Position numbers and translations under genes: made by a program. Positions 25,516 to 33,860 of a DNA stretch of 64,000 nt are shown here, in pieces. Origin of the DNA: CAWDCV01 sp963728125. Its GTDB lineage: Bacteria; Actinomycetota; Actinomycetes; CAWDCV01. The stretch's first letter is position 1. Every line of letters begins with the position of its first letter. Where the stretch lies: assembly GCA_963728125.1 (NCBI GenBank), contig CAVSIZ010000005.1, positions 1-64,000 on the forward strand, read 5' to 3'. The notes beneath the pieces were generated by a model. That model was given only the letters and a program-made list of their open reading frames with translations, searched no databases and was not told the DNA's origin.

Positions 25516-26289
25516 GTGACCGCCACGCCCGACGCCGTTGCCGTCGGACGTTCCGTGTCGGGAGCGCTCGACGTGTGGGCGCGGTCGGGTGCCGATCTAG
25601 CGATTGCCGGCGTGGTCTTGGTCTGGGTGCCGCTGGTGCTGGTGCTCGACAGCGACGCCAGCCTGGGGTTCCAGCACCTGCTCGGACTTGGTACGTGGGC
25701 GCTGTTGCTCGTGCTCTTGTCTCGGGAATCGCCGCTGGTCAGGGCACAAACGGCGGTGGTCGTGCTCTTTGCGACGGCGGTGGAGTACACCTTCTCGCCG
25801 CTGCTCGAGGTCTATGTCTATCGCTTCGACAACGTGCCCGCCTACGTGCCGCCGGGGCACGGCTTGGTCTACCTGTGTGCGTTGACTCTCGGTCGCAGCG
25901 CGCTGTTCCGGACGTACGCGCGGCCGCTGGTGGTGGCGACGCTGGTGGTCGGCGGTGCGTACGCAGGCTGGGGACTCTTCGTGAGCGATCGCCTCGATGT
26001 GCTCGGGGCCTTCTGGTACGGCTGCCTGGTCGGCTTCCTGCTGTGGGGTCGGTCGCGGCTGCTGTACGTCGGCGCGTTCATCGTCGTGACGTACCTCGAG
26101 CTGCTCGGCACAGCGCTCGGGACTTGGACCTGGCAGCCGCATGACCCGACGGGCCTGGTGGCCATCGGGAACCCGCCGAGCGGGGCGGCGGGCGGCTACG
26201 GCTGGTTCGACCTCGCGGCGATTCTCGCAGCGCCCGTGATCCTGCGCGCCTGGGACCGCATCAAGCCCGGAGCCGATCGGTCACCTTGA
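25516..26289 (+). CDS. Conserved integral membrane protein
   Basis: A 257-residue protein with about seven hydrophobic helices. Conserved-looking loops are EYTFSPLLEVYVYRFDNVP, AYVPPGHGLVYLCAL and GNPPSGAAGGYGWFD. I believe proteins with the FDNVPA-VPPGHGLVYL motif occur in mycobacteria and relatives without known function. The GTG start agrees with the first hydrophilic segment. A 60-bp hairpin follows 49 bp after the stop. Confidence 0.7.
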   Translation: MTATPDAVAVGRSVSGALDVWARSGADLAIAGVVLVWVPLVLVLDSDASLGFQHLLGLGTWALLLVLLSRESPLVRAQTAVVVLFATAVEYTFSPLLEVYVYRFDNVPAYVPPGHGLVYLCALTLGRSALFRTYARPLVVATLVVGGAYAGWGLFVSDRLDVLGAFWYGCLVGFLLWGRSRLLYVGAFIVVTYLELLGTALGTWTWQPHDPTGLVAIGNPPSGAAGGYGWFDLAAILAAPVILRAWDRIKPGADRSP

Positions 26290-26338
26290 CGTCGCTGAAC
26301 ATCGTGGCTGATTCGAGCTGCTTGGCTTGCCGCTCGCG

Positions 26339-26398
26339 GCCGTGTGATGCAAGACATGAGAAACGCGCGGCGTGTCGAGGAGCTAGGCATCACACGGC
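26339..26398. terminator. Hairpin between convergent genes
   Basis: 12-bp perfect arms GCCGTGTGATGC (26339-26350) and GCATCACACGGC (26387-26398) with a 36-nt loop, 60 bp in all. It lies between the stops of the membrane protein gene (plus) and hisN (minus), so it could serve both transcripts. No U tract. Confidence 0.6.
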
Positions 26399-26415
26399 GA
26401 CGCTCCTCGGCAATG

Positions 26416-26445
26416 TCATACCGGGAAGAGTCATACCGGGAAGAG
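26416..26445. repeat. 15-bp perfect tandem duplication at the hisN stop codon
   Basis: TCATACCGGGAAGAG occurs twice without a gap, at 26416-26430 and 26431-26445. On the minus strand each copy encodes LFPV-stop, so the hisN end is duplicated just after itself. It does not change the protein. It is a replication-slippage signature or an assembly artefact. Confidence 0.85.
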
Positions 26446-27234
26446 CGCGCCATCCGGCTTGAGCAGGGCGAGCACGTCGTCGTGCAGACGCCCGTTCGTG
26501 GCGATCCCGCTGCCACCGTCGGGCCCGGCGCGTCCGCTCAGGTCGGTGAAGCGCCCGCCCGCCTCCTCGACGATCAGGGCCGGCGCGGCCAAGTCCCACA
26601 GCGAGACCTCCGGCTCGGCGGCGATGTCGATGGCGCCTTCCGCCACGAGCATGTACGACCAGAAGTCCCCATACGCGCGTGTCCGCCAGCAGCTGCGAGT
26701 CAGCTCGATCAGCGCGCCGAGCTGGCCGCGGTCATCCCAGCCGGACAGGCTCGAGTACGACAGCGACGCGTCCTCCAGGGTCGCCACGTCGCTGACGTGG
26801 CAGCGGGTTGCTGATGACAGGCTGCGGCCCGTGTACGTCCCCGTCCCGACCGCCGCCCACCACCGGCGGTTGAGCGCCGGCGCCGACACGACCCCGACGA
26901 CGATCTGGTTGTCCTCCATCAGCGCGATCAGGGTGGCCCACACCGGCACGCCGCGGACGTAGTTCTTCGTCCCGTCGATGGGATCGATGATCCAGCGCCG
27001 CCAGCCGCCGCCAGACAAGCCGAACTCCTCACCGAGCACCGCATCGCGCGGGCGAGCTCGGCTCAGCGTCCCGCGAATCGCCTGCTCCACCCCGCGATCG
27101 GCGTCGCTGACCGGGCTCAGGTCCGGCTTCGTGTCGACCCGAAGGTCCAGAGCCTTGAAGCGGCTGGTGGTGATGCTGTCGGCCGTGTCCGCGAGAACGT
27201 GGCCGAGGCGCAGGTCGTCGTGGTACGCCGGCAT
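26431..27234 (-). CDS. hisN: Histidinol-phosphatase, inositol-monophosphatase type
   Basis: A 267-residue IMPase-fold phosphatase. Metal motifs are VLGEEFGLSG (GEE), WIIDPIDGTKNYVRGVPVWA (DPIDGT) and SLWDLAAPALIVEEAGG (WD). The N-terminus (DDLRLGHVLADTADSITTSR, then DTKPDLSPVSDAD) resembles actinobacterial HisN, which dephosphorylates histidinol phosphate in histidine synthesis, more than SuhB or CysQ. Divergent from the HAD gene, with 29 bp between. Confidence 0.88.
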   Translation of the reverse strand: MPAYHDDLRLGHVLADTADSITTSRFKALDLRVDTKPDLSPVSDADRGVEQAIRGTLSRARPRDAVLGEEFGLSGGGWRRWIIDPIDGTKNYVRGVPVWATLIALMEDNQIVVGVVSAPALNRRWWAAVGTGTYTGRSLSSATRCHVSDVATLEDASLSYSSLSGWDDRGQLGALIELTRSCWRTRAYGDFWSYMLVAEGAIDIAAEPEVSLWDLAAPALIVEEAGGRFTDLSGRAGPDGGSGIATNGRLHDDVLALLKPDGALFPV

Positions 27235-27263
27235 GCCGCGAACCGTACCGCCACACTGATCGC

Positions 27264-27959
27264 ATGCTTGCCGCCTACCGCCAACCGTTCTTCCTCTTCG
27301 ACCTCGACGGCACCCTGATCGACAGCGTGTACCAGCACGTCATCGCGTGGCGCCGAGCGCTCGAGGAAGCCGACATCGACCTGTCGGTGTGGCGCATTCA
27401 CCGGCGCATCGGCATGAGCGGTGGGCTGTTCCTGGCCGCCCTGCTCCGCGAGACCGGGCTGGACCTGTCCAAGGCGGACGCCGAGCGCCTGCAGGATCGC
27501 CACCAGCACTACTACCTCGAGCAACTCGCCTCGGTACGACCACTACCCGGCGCCCCCGAGCTGCTCGCAGCGCTCACGCAGATGCGTTTGCCGTGGGCCA
27601 TCGCCACCAGTAGCAGGCACGTCACCGGACGGCCGGCGCTCGACCTGCTCGGCCTGCCGCCGGATACGCCGATGGTCACCCGCGACCAAGTGCGGCACGC
27701 CAAGCCCGATCCGGACCTCTTCCTCGCCGCGGCTGCCCTGCTCGATCTGCCGATCGAGAACTCGATGGTCGTCGGCGACAGCATCTGGGACCTGCTGGCT
27801 GCTCGGCGCGCCGGTGCGCTCGGCATCGGGTTGCTCTCCGGCGGGTACGGCCTCGAGGAGCTCGAGCGAGCCGGCGCGTTCCGGGTCTACGCCGACCCCG
27901 CTGACATGCTCGCTCACCTCGACGAGCTGGGCGTCCGCGGCGAACCCGTGGAGCGATGA
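27264..27959 (+). CDS. HAD-superfamily hydrolase
   Basis: A 231-residue HAD phosphatase of the beta-phosphoglucomutase/Gph type. Motif I is FLFDLDGTLIDS at about residues 10-21 (nucleophile Asp12). Motif II is AIATSSRHV, motif III the Lys in RHAKPDPDLFL, motif IV MVVGDSIWDLLAARRAG. A helical cap lies between motifs I and II. Substrate unknown. It starts the run HAD-NUDIX-ArsR; the NUDIX gene begins 12 bp after its stop. Confidence 0.9.
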   Translation: MLAAYRQPFFLFDLDGTLIDSVYQHVIAWRRALEEADIDLSVWRIHRRIGMSGGLFLAALLRETGLDLSKADAERLQDRHQHYYLEQLASVRPLPGAPELLAALTQMRLPWAIATSSRHVTGRPALDLLGLPPDTPMVTRDQVRHAKPDPDLFLAAAALLDLPIENSMVVGDSIWDLLAARRAGALGIGLLSGGYGLEELERAGAFRVYADPADMLAHLDELGVRGEPVER

Positions 27960-27971
27960 CATGCGTGGACC

Positions 27972-28496
27972 GTGCATGGCGAGCGCTCCCTCTACGACAG
28001 CGAGTGGGTACGTCTCCACCTGGTCGACGTCGAAGTGCCCGGGTTACGACGCTTCGACCACCACGTGGTGCGAATGCCCGCGGATGCGTCCGGCGTCGTC
28101 GTCCGCGACCCTGACCGCGGCGTGCTGCTGCTGTGGCGACACCGGTTCATCACCGAAAGGTGGGGTTGGGAGGTGCCCGCGGGCCGCATCGAACCGGGAG
28201 AGCGCCCCGATGAGGCTGCCCTGCGCGAAGTTCTGGAGGAGACGGGCTGGCGCCCGACCGGCACGCTCGAGCCCCTGATCTCGTACCACCCGGCGAACGG
28301 GATCTCCGACCTCACGTTTCACCTGTTCACGGTCGAGGGAGCCGAGTACGTCGGCGACCCCAGCGATCCGAGCGAGGCGGAGCGCGTGGTGTGGGTTTCC
28401 CCCGATGAGGTACGCGAGATGGTGCTCACAGGTGCCATTCCCGACGGACTGACGTTGACCGCGTTGCTGTTCGCGATGGCCCGGGGAGTGGTGTGA
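27972..28496 (+). CDS. NUDIX hydrolase
   Basis: A 174-residue NUDIX protein. The Nudix box is GRIEPGERPDEAALREVLEETGW, complete with the REVLEE metal-binding helix (quoted in part; about residues 75-97). It resembles the ADP-ribose pyrophosphatase group (LLLWRHRFITERWGWEVPAG; ISYHPANGISDLTFHLF). It probably hydrolyses a nucleoside diphosphate derivative; substrate not determined. GTG start, 12 bp after the HAD gene. Its stop overlaps the start of the next gene. Confidence 0.88.
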   Translation: MHGERSLYDSEWVRLHLVDVEVPGLRRFDHHVVRMPADASGVVVRDPDRGVLLLWRHRFITERWGWEVPAGRIEPGERPDEAALREVLEETGWRPTGTLEPLISYHPANGISDLTFHLFTVEGAEYVGDPSDPSEAERVVWVSPDEVREMVLTGAIPDGLTLTALLFAMARGVV

Positions 28497-29035
28497 ACGC
28501 GGACGCCCGCGCGCTGTTGCGTGTCCTGGCCGACGAGTCGCGGCTACGCGTTCATGCCGCCGTACTCCTTGGAGCGCGATCGACGGCTGACGTCGTGCAG
28601 ACGACCGGGTTGTCGGTTCGTGCCGCACTGCAGGCGCTGACGCGGCTGGAGTCGGTGCGCCTGGTCACGCGCGATCGTGACGGCTGGACCGCTCACCCAG
28701 AGGTGCTGCGCGCCGCCGCGAAGGAAGCGACCCCGCCTACCGAGCCCGTCGACTACGACGTCGCCGACCCGGAGGAAGCCGCAGTGCTGCGCACCTTCCT
28801 GCCCGAGGGTGTGCTCGTGCAGATTCCCGCCGCGCACGGCAAGCGCCGCATCGTGCTCGACCATGTAGCGCGGGTCTTCGAGGCGGGGGTGCGCTATCCA
28901 GAGCGCGAGGTCAACGCGATGCTGCGCGCCTTTCACCCGGACTACGCAGCGCTGCGGCGGTATCTCGTCGATGAGGGGTTCCTCGGACGCGAAGGCGGCA
29001 GCTACTGGCGGACCGGAGGTCACGTTGTTGTATAG
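28493..29035 (+). CDS. ArsR-type HTH plus DUF2087 protein
   Basis: A 180-residue protein. The N-terminal winged HTH covers about 1-75 (RALLRVLADESRLRVHAAVL, then VRAALQALTRLESVRLV). The C-terminal DUF2087 covers about 95-175 (FLPEGVLVQIPAAHGKRRIV, FEAGVRYPEREVNAMLRAF, LRRYLVDEGFLGREGGSYWR). This architecture is usual for small transcription regulators in actinobacteria. The GTG start overlaps the NUDIX stop (GTGTGA). The regulated genes may be its own operon. Confidence 0.85.
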   Translation: MNADARALLRVLADESRLRVHAAVLLGARSTADVVQTTGLSVRAALQALTRLESVRLVTRDRDGWTAHPEVLRAAAKEATPPTEPVDYDVADPEEAAVLRTFLPEGVLVQIPAAHGKRRIVLDHVARVFEAGVRYPEREVNAMLRAFHPDYAALRRYLVDEGFLGREGGSYWRTGGHVVV

Positions 29036-29076
29036 GCACCTATCCTCCGCGTCCAATCGATGTGAGGCTGCCGTAC

Positions 29077-29541
29077 GTGTTTGACACGATCTTCGGGCTT
29101 CCTGTTCACGCCCTCGTGATTCACGCCGTTGTGGTCCTCCTCCCACTTGCAGCTCTGGGCGTGGTGCTCATGGCCGCTGTGCCCCGCTGGCGGCCCGCGC
29201 TGCGCTGGCCGACGCTGGCTTTCGCGGTCATCTCGGTTGCGAGCATCCCGGTATCCACGCGCAGCGGTCATGCACTCGAGCGGCGGATCGGCTCCTCGGA
29301 GCTGATCGAGACACATGCGCAATTGGGCGACACGATGATCTGGTTCGGGCTGGCCATGCTGGTTCTTACCGCAGCGTTCGTGTTCGCGGACCGCGCGCGG
29401 CAGAGCGGCGCCGTCGTTACCAGCCTCGCGGTCCTTGCGGTTCTCGCCAGCGGTGCGGCGACGGTTCAGGTGATGCGCACGGGCCACGCCGGCACCACGG
29501 CGGTCTGGCAACCCATCGTGGACGCGACCGAGGGCAACTGA
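29077..29541 (+). CDS. DUF2231 membrane protein
   Basis: About 154 residues and four transmembrane helices. The DUF2231 signature is FGLPVHALVIHAVVVLLPLA at the start, with helices at about 85-105 and 115-135, and a histidine in RTGHAGTTAVWQ near the end. The GTG at 29077 is chosen over 29062 because family members start just before FDTIFGLP. DUF2231 proteins are thought to be redox or haem-associated, but function is not established. Confidence 0.85.
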   Translation: MFDTIFGLPVHALVIHAVVVLLPLAALGVVLMAAVPRWRPALRWPTLAFAVISVASIPVSTRSGHALERRIGSSELIETHAQLGDTMIWFGLAMLVLTAAFVFADRARQSGAVVTSLAVLAVLASGAATVQVMRTGHAGTTAVWQPIVDATEGN

Positions 29542-29545
29542 GCAG

Positions 29546-30538
29546 TTAGCCGTCCTCACTGTCATCGCGGGTGCGCAGCAGCCGGCGCAGCGACGCCAGT
29601 CGGGCGGGGTCGGCATACCCGTCCGCCACCCAGGCATCGAGCGCGCACTCCGGCTCGTCGTGACTGCACCCGCGCGGGCAGTTCACCGTGCCGGCCTCGA
29701 GGTCGGGGAACGCCTCGACGACGCGGGCCGGGTCGACGTGGGCGAGGCCGAAGGACCGGATGCCCGGGGTGTCGATGACGTTGCCGCCGCCCGGGAGCGG
29801 CAGCAGCACGGCCGACGACGAGGTATGCCGTCCGCGGCCGGTGACCAGATTCACCCGGCCGGTCGCGCGCGCGGCTCCCGGCACGAGTGCGTTGACGAGC
29901 GTGGACTTCCCCACGCCGGAGTGACCGACAAGGACGGTGGTGCGATCGTGCAGGCGCTCGCGTAGTTCGTCGATGGGCTGGTCGCGGCGCGTGACGACGT
30001 ACGGCACATCGAGCGGACGGTAGGTATCGAGCAGCGCCTCCGGGGACGCTAGGTCGGCCTTGGTCAGCACGAGCAGCGGATCGAGCCGCGCGTCGTACGC
30101 CGCAACAAGACAGCGGTCGATGAGCCGGGTCCTGGGCTCCGGATTCGCCAGCGCGACGACGACGGCGAGCTGGTCGGCGTTGGCCACGATCACGCGCTCG
30201 ACCGGATCGGTGTCGTCGGCGGTCCTACGCAGCGCCGACGTGCGCGGTTCTACGCGAACGATGCGCGCGAGGCTGTCGGAACCGCCGGACACATCCCCAA
30301 CGAGGGCCACTCGATCGCCGACCACGACAGCACGCCGACCCAGCTCGCGTGCCGTCATCGCCACGACCTCCCGGCCGTCGACCAGGGACGTGTAGCGGCC
30401 CCGGTCGACGGTGACCACGTCGCCGATGACGGCGTCGAGGTGCTGAGGTCGTTCCTTGCTGCGCGGACGAGTCCCGCGGCCAGGGCGTATCCGTACGTCG
30501 TCCTCGTCGGGGTGGCGGGGACGCCGAGGCTCCCTCAT
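29546..30538 (-). CDS. rsgA: Ribosome small subunit-dependent GTPase A
   Basis: A 330-residue circularly permuted GTPase that assists 30S maturation. An N-terminal OB-fold (about 35-95) is followed by the G motifs in permuted order: G4 LTKAD, G1 VGHSGVGKSTLVNAL, G3 DTPGIRSFGL. A zinc-binding end follows (GTVNCPRGCSHDEPECALDA). It lies 55 bp after aroA on the same strand. The aroA-rsgA pair is conserved in actinobacteria (Rv3227-Rv3228 in M. tuberculosis). Confidence 0.95.
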   Translation of the reverse strand: MREPRRPRHPDEDDVRIRPGRGTRPRSKERPQHLDAVIGDVVTVDRGRYTSLVDGREVVAMTARELGRRAVVVGDRVALVGDVSGGSDSLARIVRVEPRTSALRRTADDTDPVERVIVANADQLAVVVALANPEPRTRLIDRCLVAAYDARLDPLLVLTKADLASPEALLDTYRPLDVPYVVTRRDQPIDELRERLHDRTTVLVGHSGVGKSTLVNALVPGAARATGRVNLVTGRGRHTSSSAVLLPLPGGGNVIDTPGIRSFGLAHVDPARVVEAFPDLEAGTVNCPRGCSHDEPECALDAWVADGYADPARLASLRRLLRTRDDSEDG

Positions 30539-30593
30539 TGGTCGCGCTCACCTTCTCGCTCGTCCCTCACTCGTCGGCTCGGCTGCTCCGATG

Positions 30594-31865
30594 TCACGAC
30601 GCGAGCATCCCGGTCCACAGCGCCGTGAATTCCGGCATGGTCTTGCCCGTCGTCGCGATGTCCTCGACCTCGACGCCGTCGATGACGAGACCGAGCAGCG
30701 CAGCTGCCGTAGCGATCCGATGGTCGTCGTAGGTCGAAACGACACCGCCGCGCAGCGGACGCGGACGGATGAGAAGTCCATCGGCGGTCTCGCCGACGTC
30801 GCCGCCGAGCGCGTTGATCTCCTTTGCCAACGCGGCCAGCCGGTCGGTCTCGTGGTTGCGCAGATGCCCGATGCCGCGCAACGTCGATGCGCTCGTGGCC
30901 AGTGCTGCAATCGCAGCAATCACCGGCGCGAGCTCACCGACGGCGTGAAGATCGGCGTCGATGCCGACCACACGATCGCCACCGCGGACCGTCAGGCCGG
31001 AGTCGTCGAGCGTGCACCGGCCGCCCATCGACGTCAGGATTCTCCGCAGCGCATCGCCGGCTTGAGTCGTCGTTGCCGGCCAGTCGGTGATCGTGACGCG
31101 GCCGCCCGTGACGAGAGCAGCCGCGAGGAAAGGAGCAGCGTTCGACAGGTCGGGCTCGACGATGATGACGTCGGGGTGCAGGGGCCCCGGCTCGACCCGC
31201 CAGACGTCGGCCTCCGCGTCCTCGACGAGTGCGCCGGCGTCGCGCAGCATCGCCACGGTCATGGCGACATGGGGGAGCGACGGCATTGCTGCCCCGACGT
31301 GTCGCACCGTGATGCCGTTCACGTATCGCGGCGCAGACAGCAGCAAGCCGCTGACGAATTGCGAGGACAGCGAGGCGTCCAGTGACACTTCGCCACCGAG
31401 CAGCCAACCGCGCCCACGCACCAGGAGCGGCAGAGATGCACCGTCGGTCGCAACGATGTCCGCGCCGACGTCGCGCAGCGCCTCGACGACCGGACCGAGC
31501 GGCCGCTGTCGCGCTCGTGAATCACCGTCGAAGAGCACGTCCCCCTCGGCGAGGACGGACAGCGGCGGCACGAACCGCATCACGGTGCCGGCGTTGCCGA
31601 CGTCGACAGTGGCCGGCCCGCGCAGGACACCCGGTGTGATCCCCCATTCGTCGTCGCCGGTAACGATGCCCGTGCCAAGCGCTCGAAGCGCCGCTGCCAT
31701 GAGAAGCGTGTCGCGACTAACCAGCGGTCGCCGTATGACGGTGGGTTCCTGCGCCAGCGCACCTAGCACGAGGGCGCGGTTGGTCACCGATTTCGAACCA
31801 GGCAGCGTGACAACGGCGTCCACCGGCGACGTTGCGCGGGGAGCCGGCCACGATGCTGCTGTCAC
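30594..31865 (-). CDS. aroA: 3-phosphoshikimate 1-carboxyvinyltransferase (EPSP synthase)
   Basis: A 423-residue EPSP synthase of the shikimate pathway that joins shikimate-3-phosphate and PEP. Landmarks: LPGSKSVTNRALVLGALA (Lys in the PEP site), VDVGNAGTVMRFVPPL (glyphosate/PEP loop), DGDSRARQRPLGPVVEAL, SSQFVSGLLLSAP, and the late GIGHLRNHETDRL and YDDHRIATAAALLG. Length typical. The ATG follows doxX by 22 bp; the gene precedes rsgA. Confidence 0.95.
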   Translation of the reverse strand: MTAASWPAPRATSPVDAVVTLPGSKSVTNRALVLGALAQEPTVIRRPLVSRDTLLMAAALRALGTGIVTGDDEWGITPGVLRGPATVDVGNAGTVMRFVPPLSVLAEGDVLFDGDSRARQRPLGPVVEALRDVGADIVATDGASLPLLVRGRGWLLGGEVSLDASLSSQFVSGLLLSAPRYVNGITVRHVGAAMPSLPHVAMTVAMLRDAGALVEDAEADVWRVEPGPLHPDVIIVEPDLSNAAPFLAAALVTGGRVTITDWPATTTQAGDALRRILTSMGGRCTLDDSGLTVRGGDRVVGIDADLHAVGELAPVIAAIAALATSASTLRGIGHLRNHETDRLAALAKEINALGGDVGETADGLLIRPRPLRGGVVSTYDDHRIATAAALLGLVIDGVEVEDIATTGKTMPEFTALWTGMLAS

Positions 31866-31887
31866 AGATGTTGAGCCTAGGGCGCGC

Positions 31888-32421
31888 TCAGGCGACGAGG
31901 GGAAGCTGCTCGCGCACCGCCTCGACCTTTTTGGCCGTCACCTTGCGGGCACGGCGTGCCTTCTTCTCCGCCGTACGCCGCGCACGCCGCGACGCGTGTT
32001 CTGCGCGGTACGCCACCGAGGGCCGGCCGGAGGTGTCGACCGCGGCGAGCATCAACCCACCGAGCAGGCCGATGTTCTTGAGGAACTGAATGCGCTGCTG
32101 TTTGCGCGCTGCCGGGTCGTCTTCCTTCCAGAACGCGTGTCCACCGAACGTTGTCGGCACCACGCTCACCGCGAGCGCCGTCGCCGCGACACGGGGAAAG
32201 ATGCCGAGCGCCAGCGAGCCGCCGCCGACGATATGGATCGCGGAGTTGAGTCGCACCAACTGCTCCGGGTCCTGCGGCAGCTGCGGGAACATCTTGCTCA
32301 GCTGACGGATCATTGGATGGGCCTTGTTCGCTGGCGGACCAGGATTGCGCAGCGTCGAGGCGCCCTGAACGATGAAGACGGAGGCGAGCATCGGCCGAGC
32401 GAAGCGGCGCACGAGTGTCAT
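31888..32421 (-). CDS. DoxX family membrane protein
   Basis: A 177-residue DoxX-type protein with four helices. MTLVRRFARPMLASVFIVQG at the start, IVGGGSLALGIFPRVAATAL and FLKNIGLLGGLMLAAVD are family-like. A Lys/Arg-rich tail (about 140-175) is cytoplasmic. DoxX-like proteins in mycobacteria work with superoxide and thiol stress enzymes; no such partner is in this operon, though sigR is 1.4 kb away. Divergent from the SRAP gene, with 90 bp between. Confidence 0.88.
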   Translation of the reverse strand: MTLVRRFARPMLASVFIVQGASTLRNPGPPANKAHPMIRQLSKMFPQLPQDPEQLVRLNSAIHIVGGGSLALGIFPRVAATALAVSVVPTTFGGHAFWKEDDPAARKQQRIQFLKNIGLLGGLMLAAVDTSGRPSVAYRAEHASRRARRTAEKKARRARKVTAKKVEAVREQLPLVA

Positions 32422-32511
32422 GCGCCGTTCCTATCGCACGCCGTGATCCGTCGTCACCGCGCCCCGCCGAACGACCTGCAGCGCACGAGCAGGCCGTGGC
32501 AGGCTGCGCAC

Positions 32512-33192
32512 GTGTGCGGTCGGTATGCAGCCAGCCGTCGACCGGACGATCTCGCCGGTGAGTTCGAGGTGTTCCGGCTGCGACTGGATACGGACCTGGA
32601 GCAGGACTGGAACGTCGCACCGACCAAGGACGTCCCCGCCATCGTCGAGGAACCGGACACTGAGGGTGGCCCGCCCGTGCGGGTGCTGCGCCAGATGCGC
32701 TGGGGCCTCATCCCCTGGTGGGCCGACGATCCCAGTGTCGGCTCCCGACACATCAACGCCCGAGCCGAGACGGTGACCGAGAAGCCAGTGTTCCGCGAGG
32801 CATTCGCTAAACGACGCTGCCTGCTGCCGGCCGACGGCTACTACGAGTGGAGCGCGCGGCAGCCGTACTTCCTGCATCGCCGCGACGGTCGCGTGCTGGC
32901 TTTCGCTGGCATCTATGAGGTCTGGCGCGGCATCTACACCTGCTCGATCGTGACGACCCAGGCGGAGGACGAGCTTGGTCACCTGCACGATCGGATGCCG
33001 GTGTTCGTCGAGCCCGAGCGGTACGGCGAGTGGCTCGATCCGACGGTGACCGACCCTGATGTCGTACGCGCGCTGCTCGTTCCGGTGCCCGGACGGCTGG
33101 ATGCGTACCCCGTCTCCCGGGCCGTCGGCAACGTTCGCTCGAACGGGCCGCAACTGGTCGAGCGCGTGCTCGTCGACGAGACGCTCTTCTAA
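32512..33192 (+). CDS. SRAP (HMCES/YedK) abasic-site protein
   Basis: A 226-residue SOS response-associated peptidase-fold protein. The active Cys2 follows the initiator in (M)CGRYAAS and is exposed after Met removal; it crosslinks to abasic sites in single-stranded DNA. Other landmarks: WNVAPTKDVPAIVE, MRWGLIPWWADD, HINARAETVTEKPVFREAF, RCLLPADGYYEW (catalytic Glu) and LHDRMPVFVEPE (His). The frame is open far upstream, but the GTG at 32512 is fixed by the need for Cys2. Same position as Rv3226c next to aroA in M. tuberculosis. Confidence 0.94.
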   Translation: MCGRYAASRRPDDLAGEFEVFRLRLDTDLEQDWNVAPTKDVPAIVEEPDTEGGPPVRVLRQMRWGLIPWWADDPSVGSRHINARAETVTEKPVFREAFAKRRCLLPADGYYEWSARQPYFLHRRDGRVLAFAGIYEVWRGIYTCSIVTTQAEDELGHLHDRMPVFVEPERYGEWLDPTVTDPDVVRALLVPVPGRLDAYPVSRAVGNVRSNGPQLVERVLVDETLF

Positions 33193-33195
33193 GGC

Positions 33196-33852
33196 ATGTC
33201 TCGCTCCGCACTGATCCCGACCCCGATCGGGGACGCCCGCGTCCTCACGAGCGCAGCGACGGATGCTGTCGTCACGCTGGTGCTCGGCCACGGTGCCAGC
33301 GGCGGTGCGGACGCACCCGATCTCGCTGCGCTCTCGGCGGCGTTGCCGGCGCTCGGCGTGACCGTGATCCGGGTCGAGCAACCGTGGCGGGTAGCTGGGC
33401 GACGGGTGGCAGCGCCACCCGCGACGCTCGACCGCGGCTGGCTTGCCGTGCTTGAGCAGCTGCCGGTGTCAGGTGCGCTCGTTCTCGGCGGTCGAAGCGC
33501 CGGCGCCCGCGTCGCCTGCCGGACGGCAGCGCACCTGAAAGCACGCGGCGTCGTTGCGCTTGCCTTCCCGCTGCATCCGCCCGGGCGGCCGGACCGGTCT
33601 CGGCTTGCCGAGCTCCGACAGCCCATCGACGCGGGGATCCCGACGCTGGTCGTGCAGGGGGAGCGGGACGCCTTCGGTCGCCCGGAGGAATTCCCGACCG
33701 ACCTCGCGCCGGTTCTCCGCGCGGTGCCCGGCGCAGATCACGGCCTGTCGGGACGGCGCGCAGCGCGTGCCGACGCAGACCTGGTGCGCGAGCGCGTGGT
33801 CGCTGAGGTCGTTGCGTGGCTGCGGGAATCGGGCCTGCTCGCCCGGCGTTGA
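33196..33852 (+). CDS. Alpha/beta hydrolase (Tex30/KANL3-like)
   Basis: A 218-residue alpha/beta hydrolase of the dienelactone-hydrolase-like group. The oxyanion part is VLGHGASGGADAPDL, the nucleophile elbow GGRSAGARVACR (Ser near residue 100), FPLHPPGRPDRSR, VVQGERDAFGRPEE (Asp) and GADHGLSGRRA (His). It starts 3 bp after the SRAP stop. Its 3' end contains the sigR promoter, so the two genes are likely to share only part of their transcripts. Substrate unknown. Confidence 0.87.
   Translation: MSRSALIPTPIGDARVLTSAATDAVVTLVLGHGASGGADAPDLAALSAALPALGVTVIRVEQPWRVAGRRVAAPPATLDRGWLAVLEQLPVSGALVLGGRSAGARVACRTAAHLKARGVVALAFPLHPPGRPDRSRLAELRQPIDAGIPTLVVQGERDAFGRPEEFPTDLAPVLRAVPGADHGLSGRRAARADADLVRERVVAEVVAWLRESGLLARR
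33824..33850 (+). promoter_or_regulatory. SigR-type promoter (GGGAAT-N18-GTT)
   Basis: GGGAAT at 33824-33829, an 18-nt spacer, and GTT at 33848-33850. This matches the Streptomyces SigR / Mycobacterium SigH promoter consensus exactly in both boxes and in spacing. It sits in the last codons of the alpha/beta hydrolase gene. The start site expected about 11 nt after the -10 falls at the ATG at 33861, giving a leaderless mRNA for sigR. This would be the autoregulatory promoter. Confidence 0.8.
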
Positions 33853-33860
33853 TGGTGCTG

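Noticed and set aside
31087..33192. A 701-codon plus-strand frame
   Set aside because: Only its last 226 codons (SRAP) are real. The first part runs antisense to aroA and doxX and is an effect of high GC.
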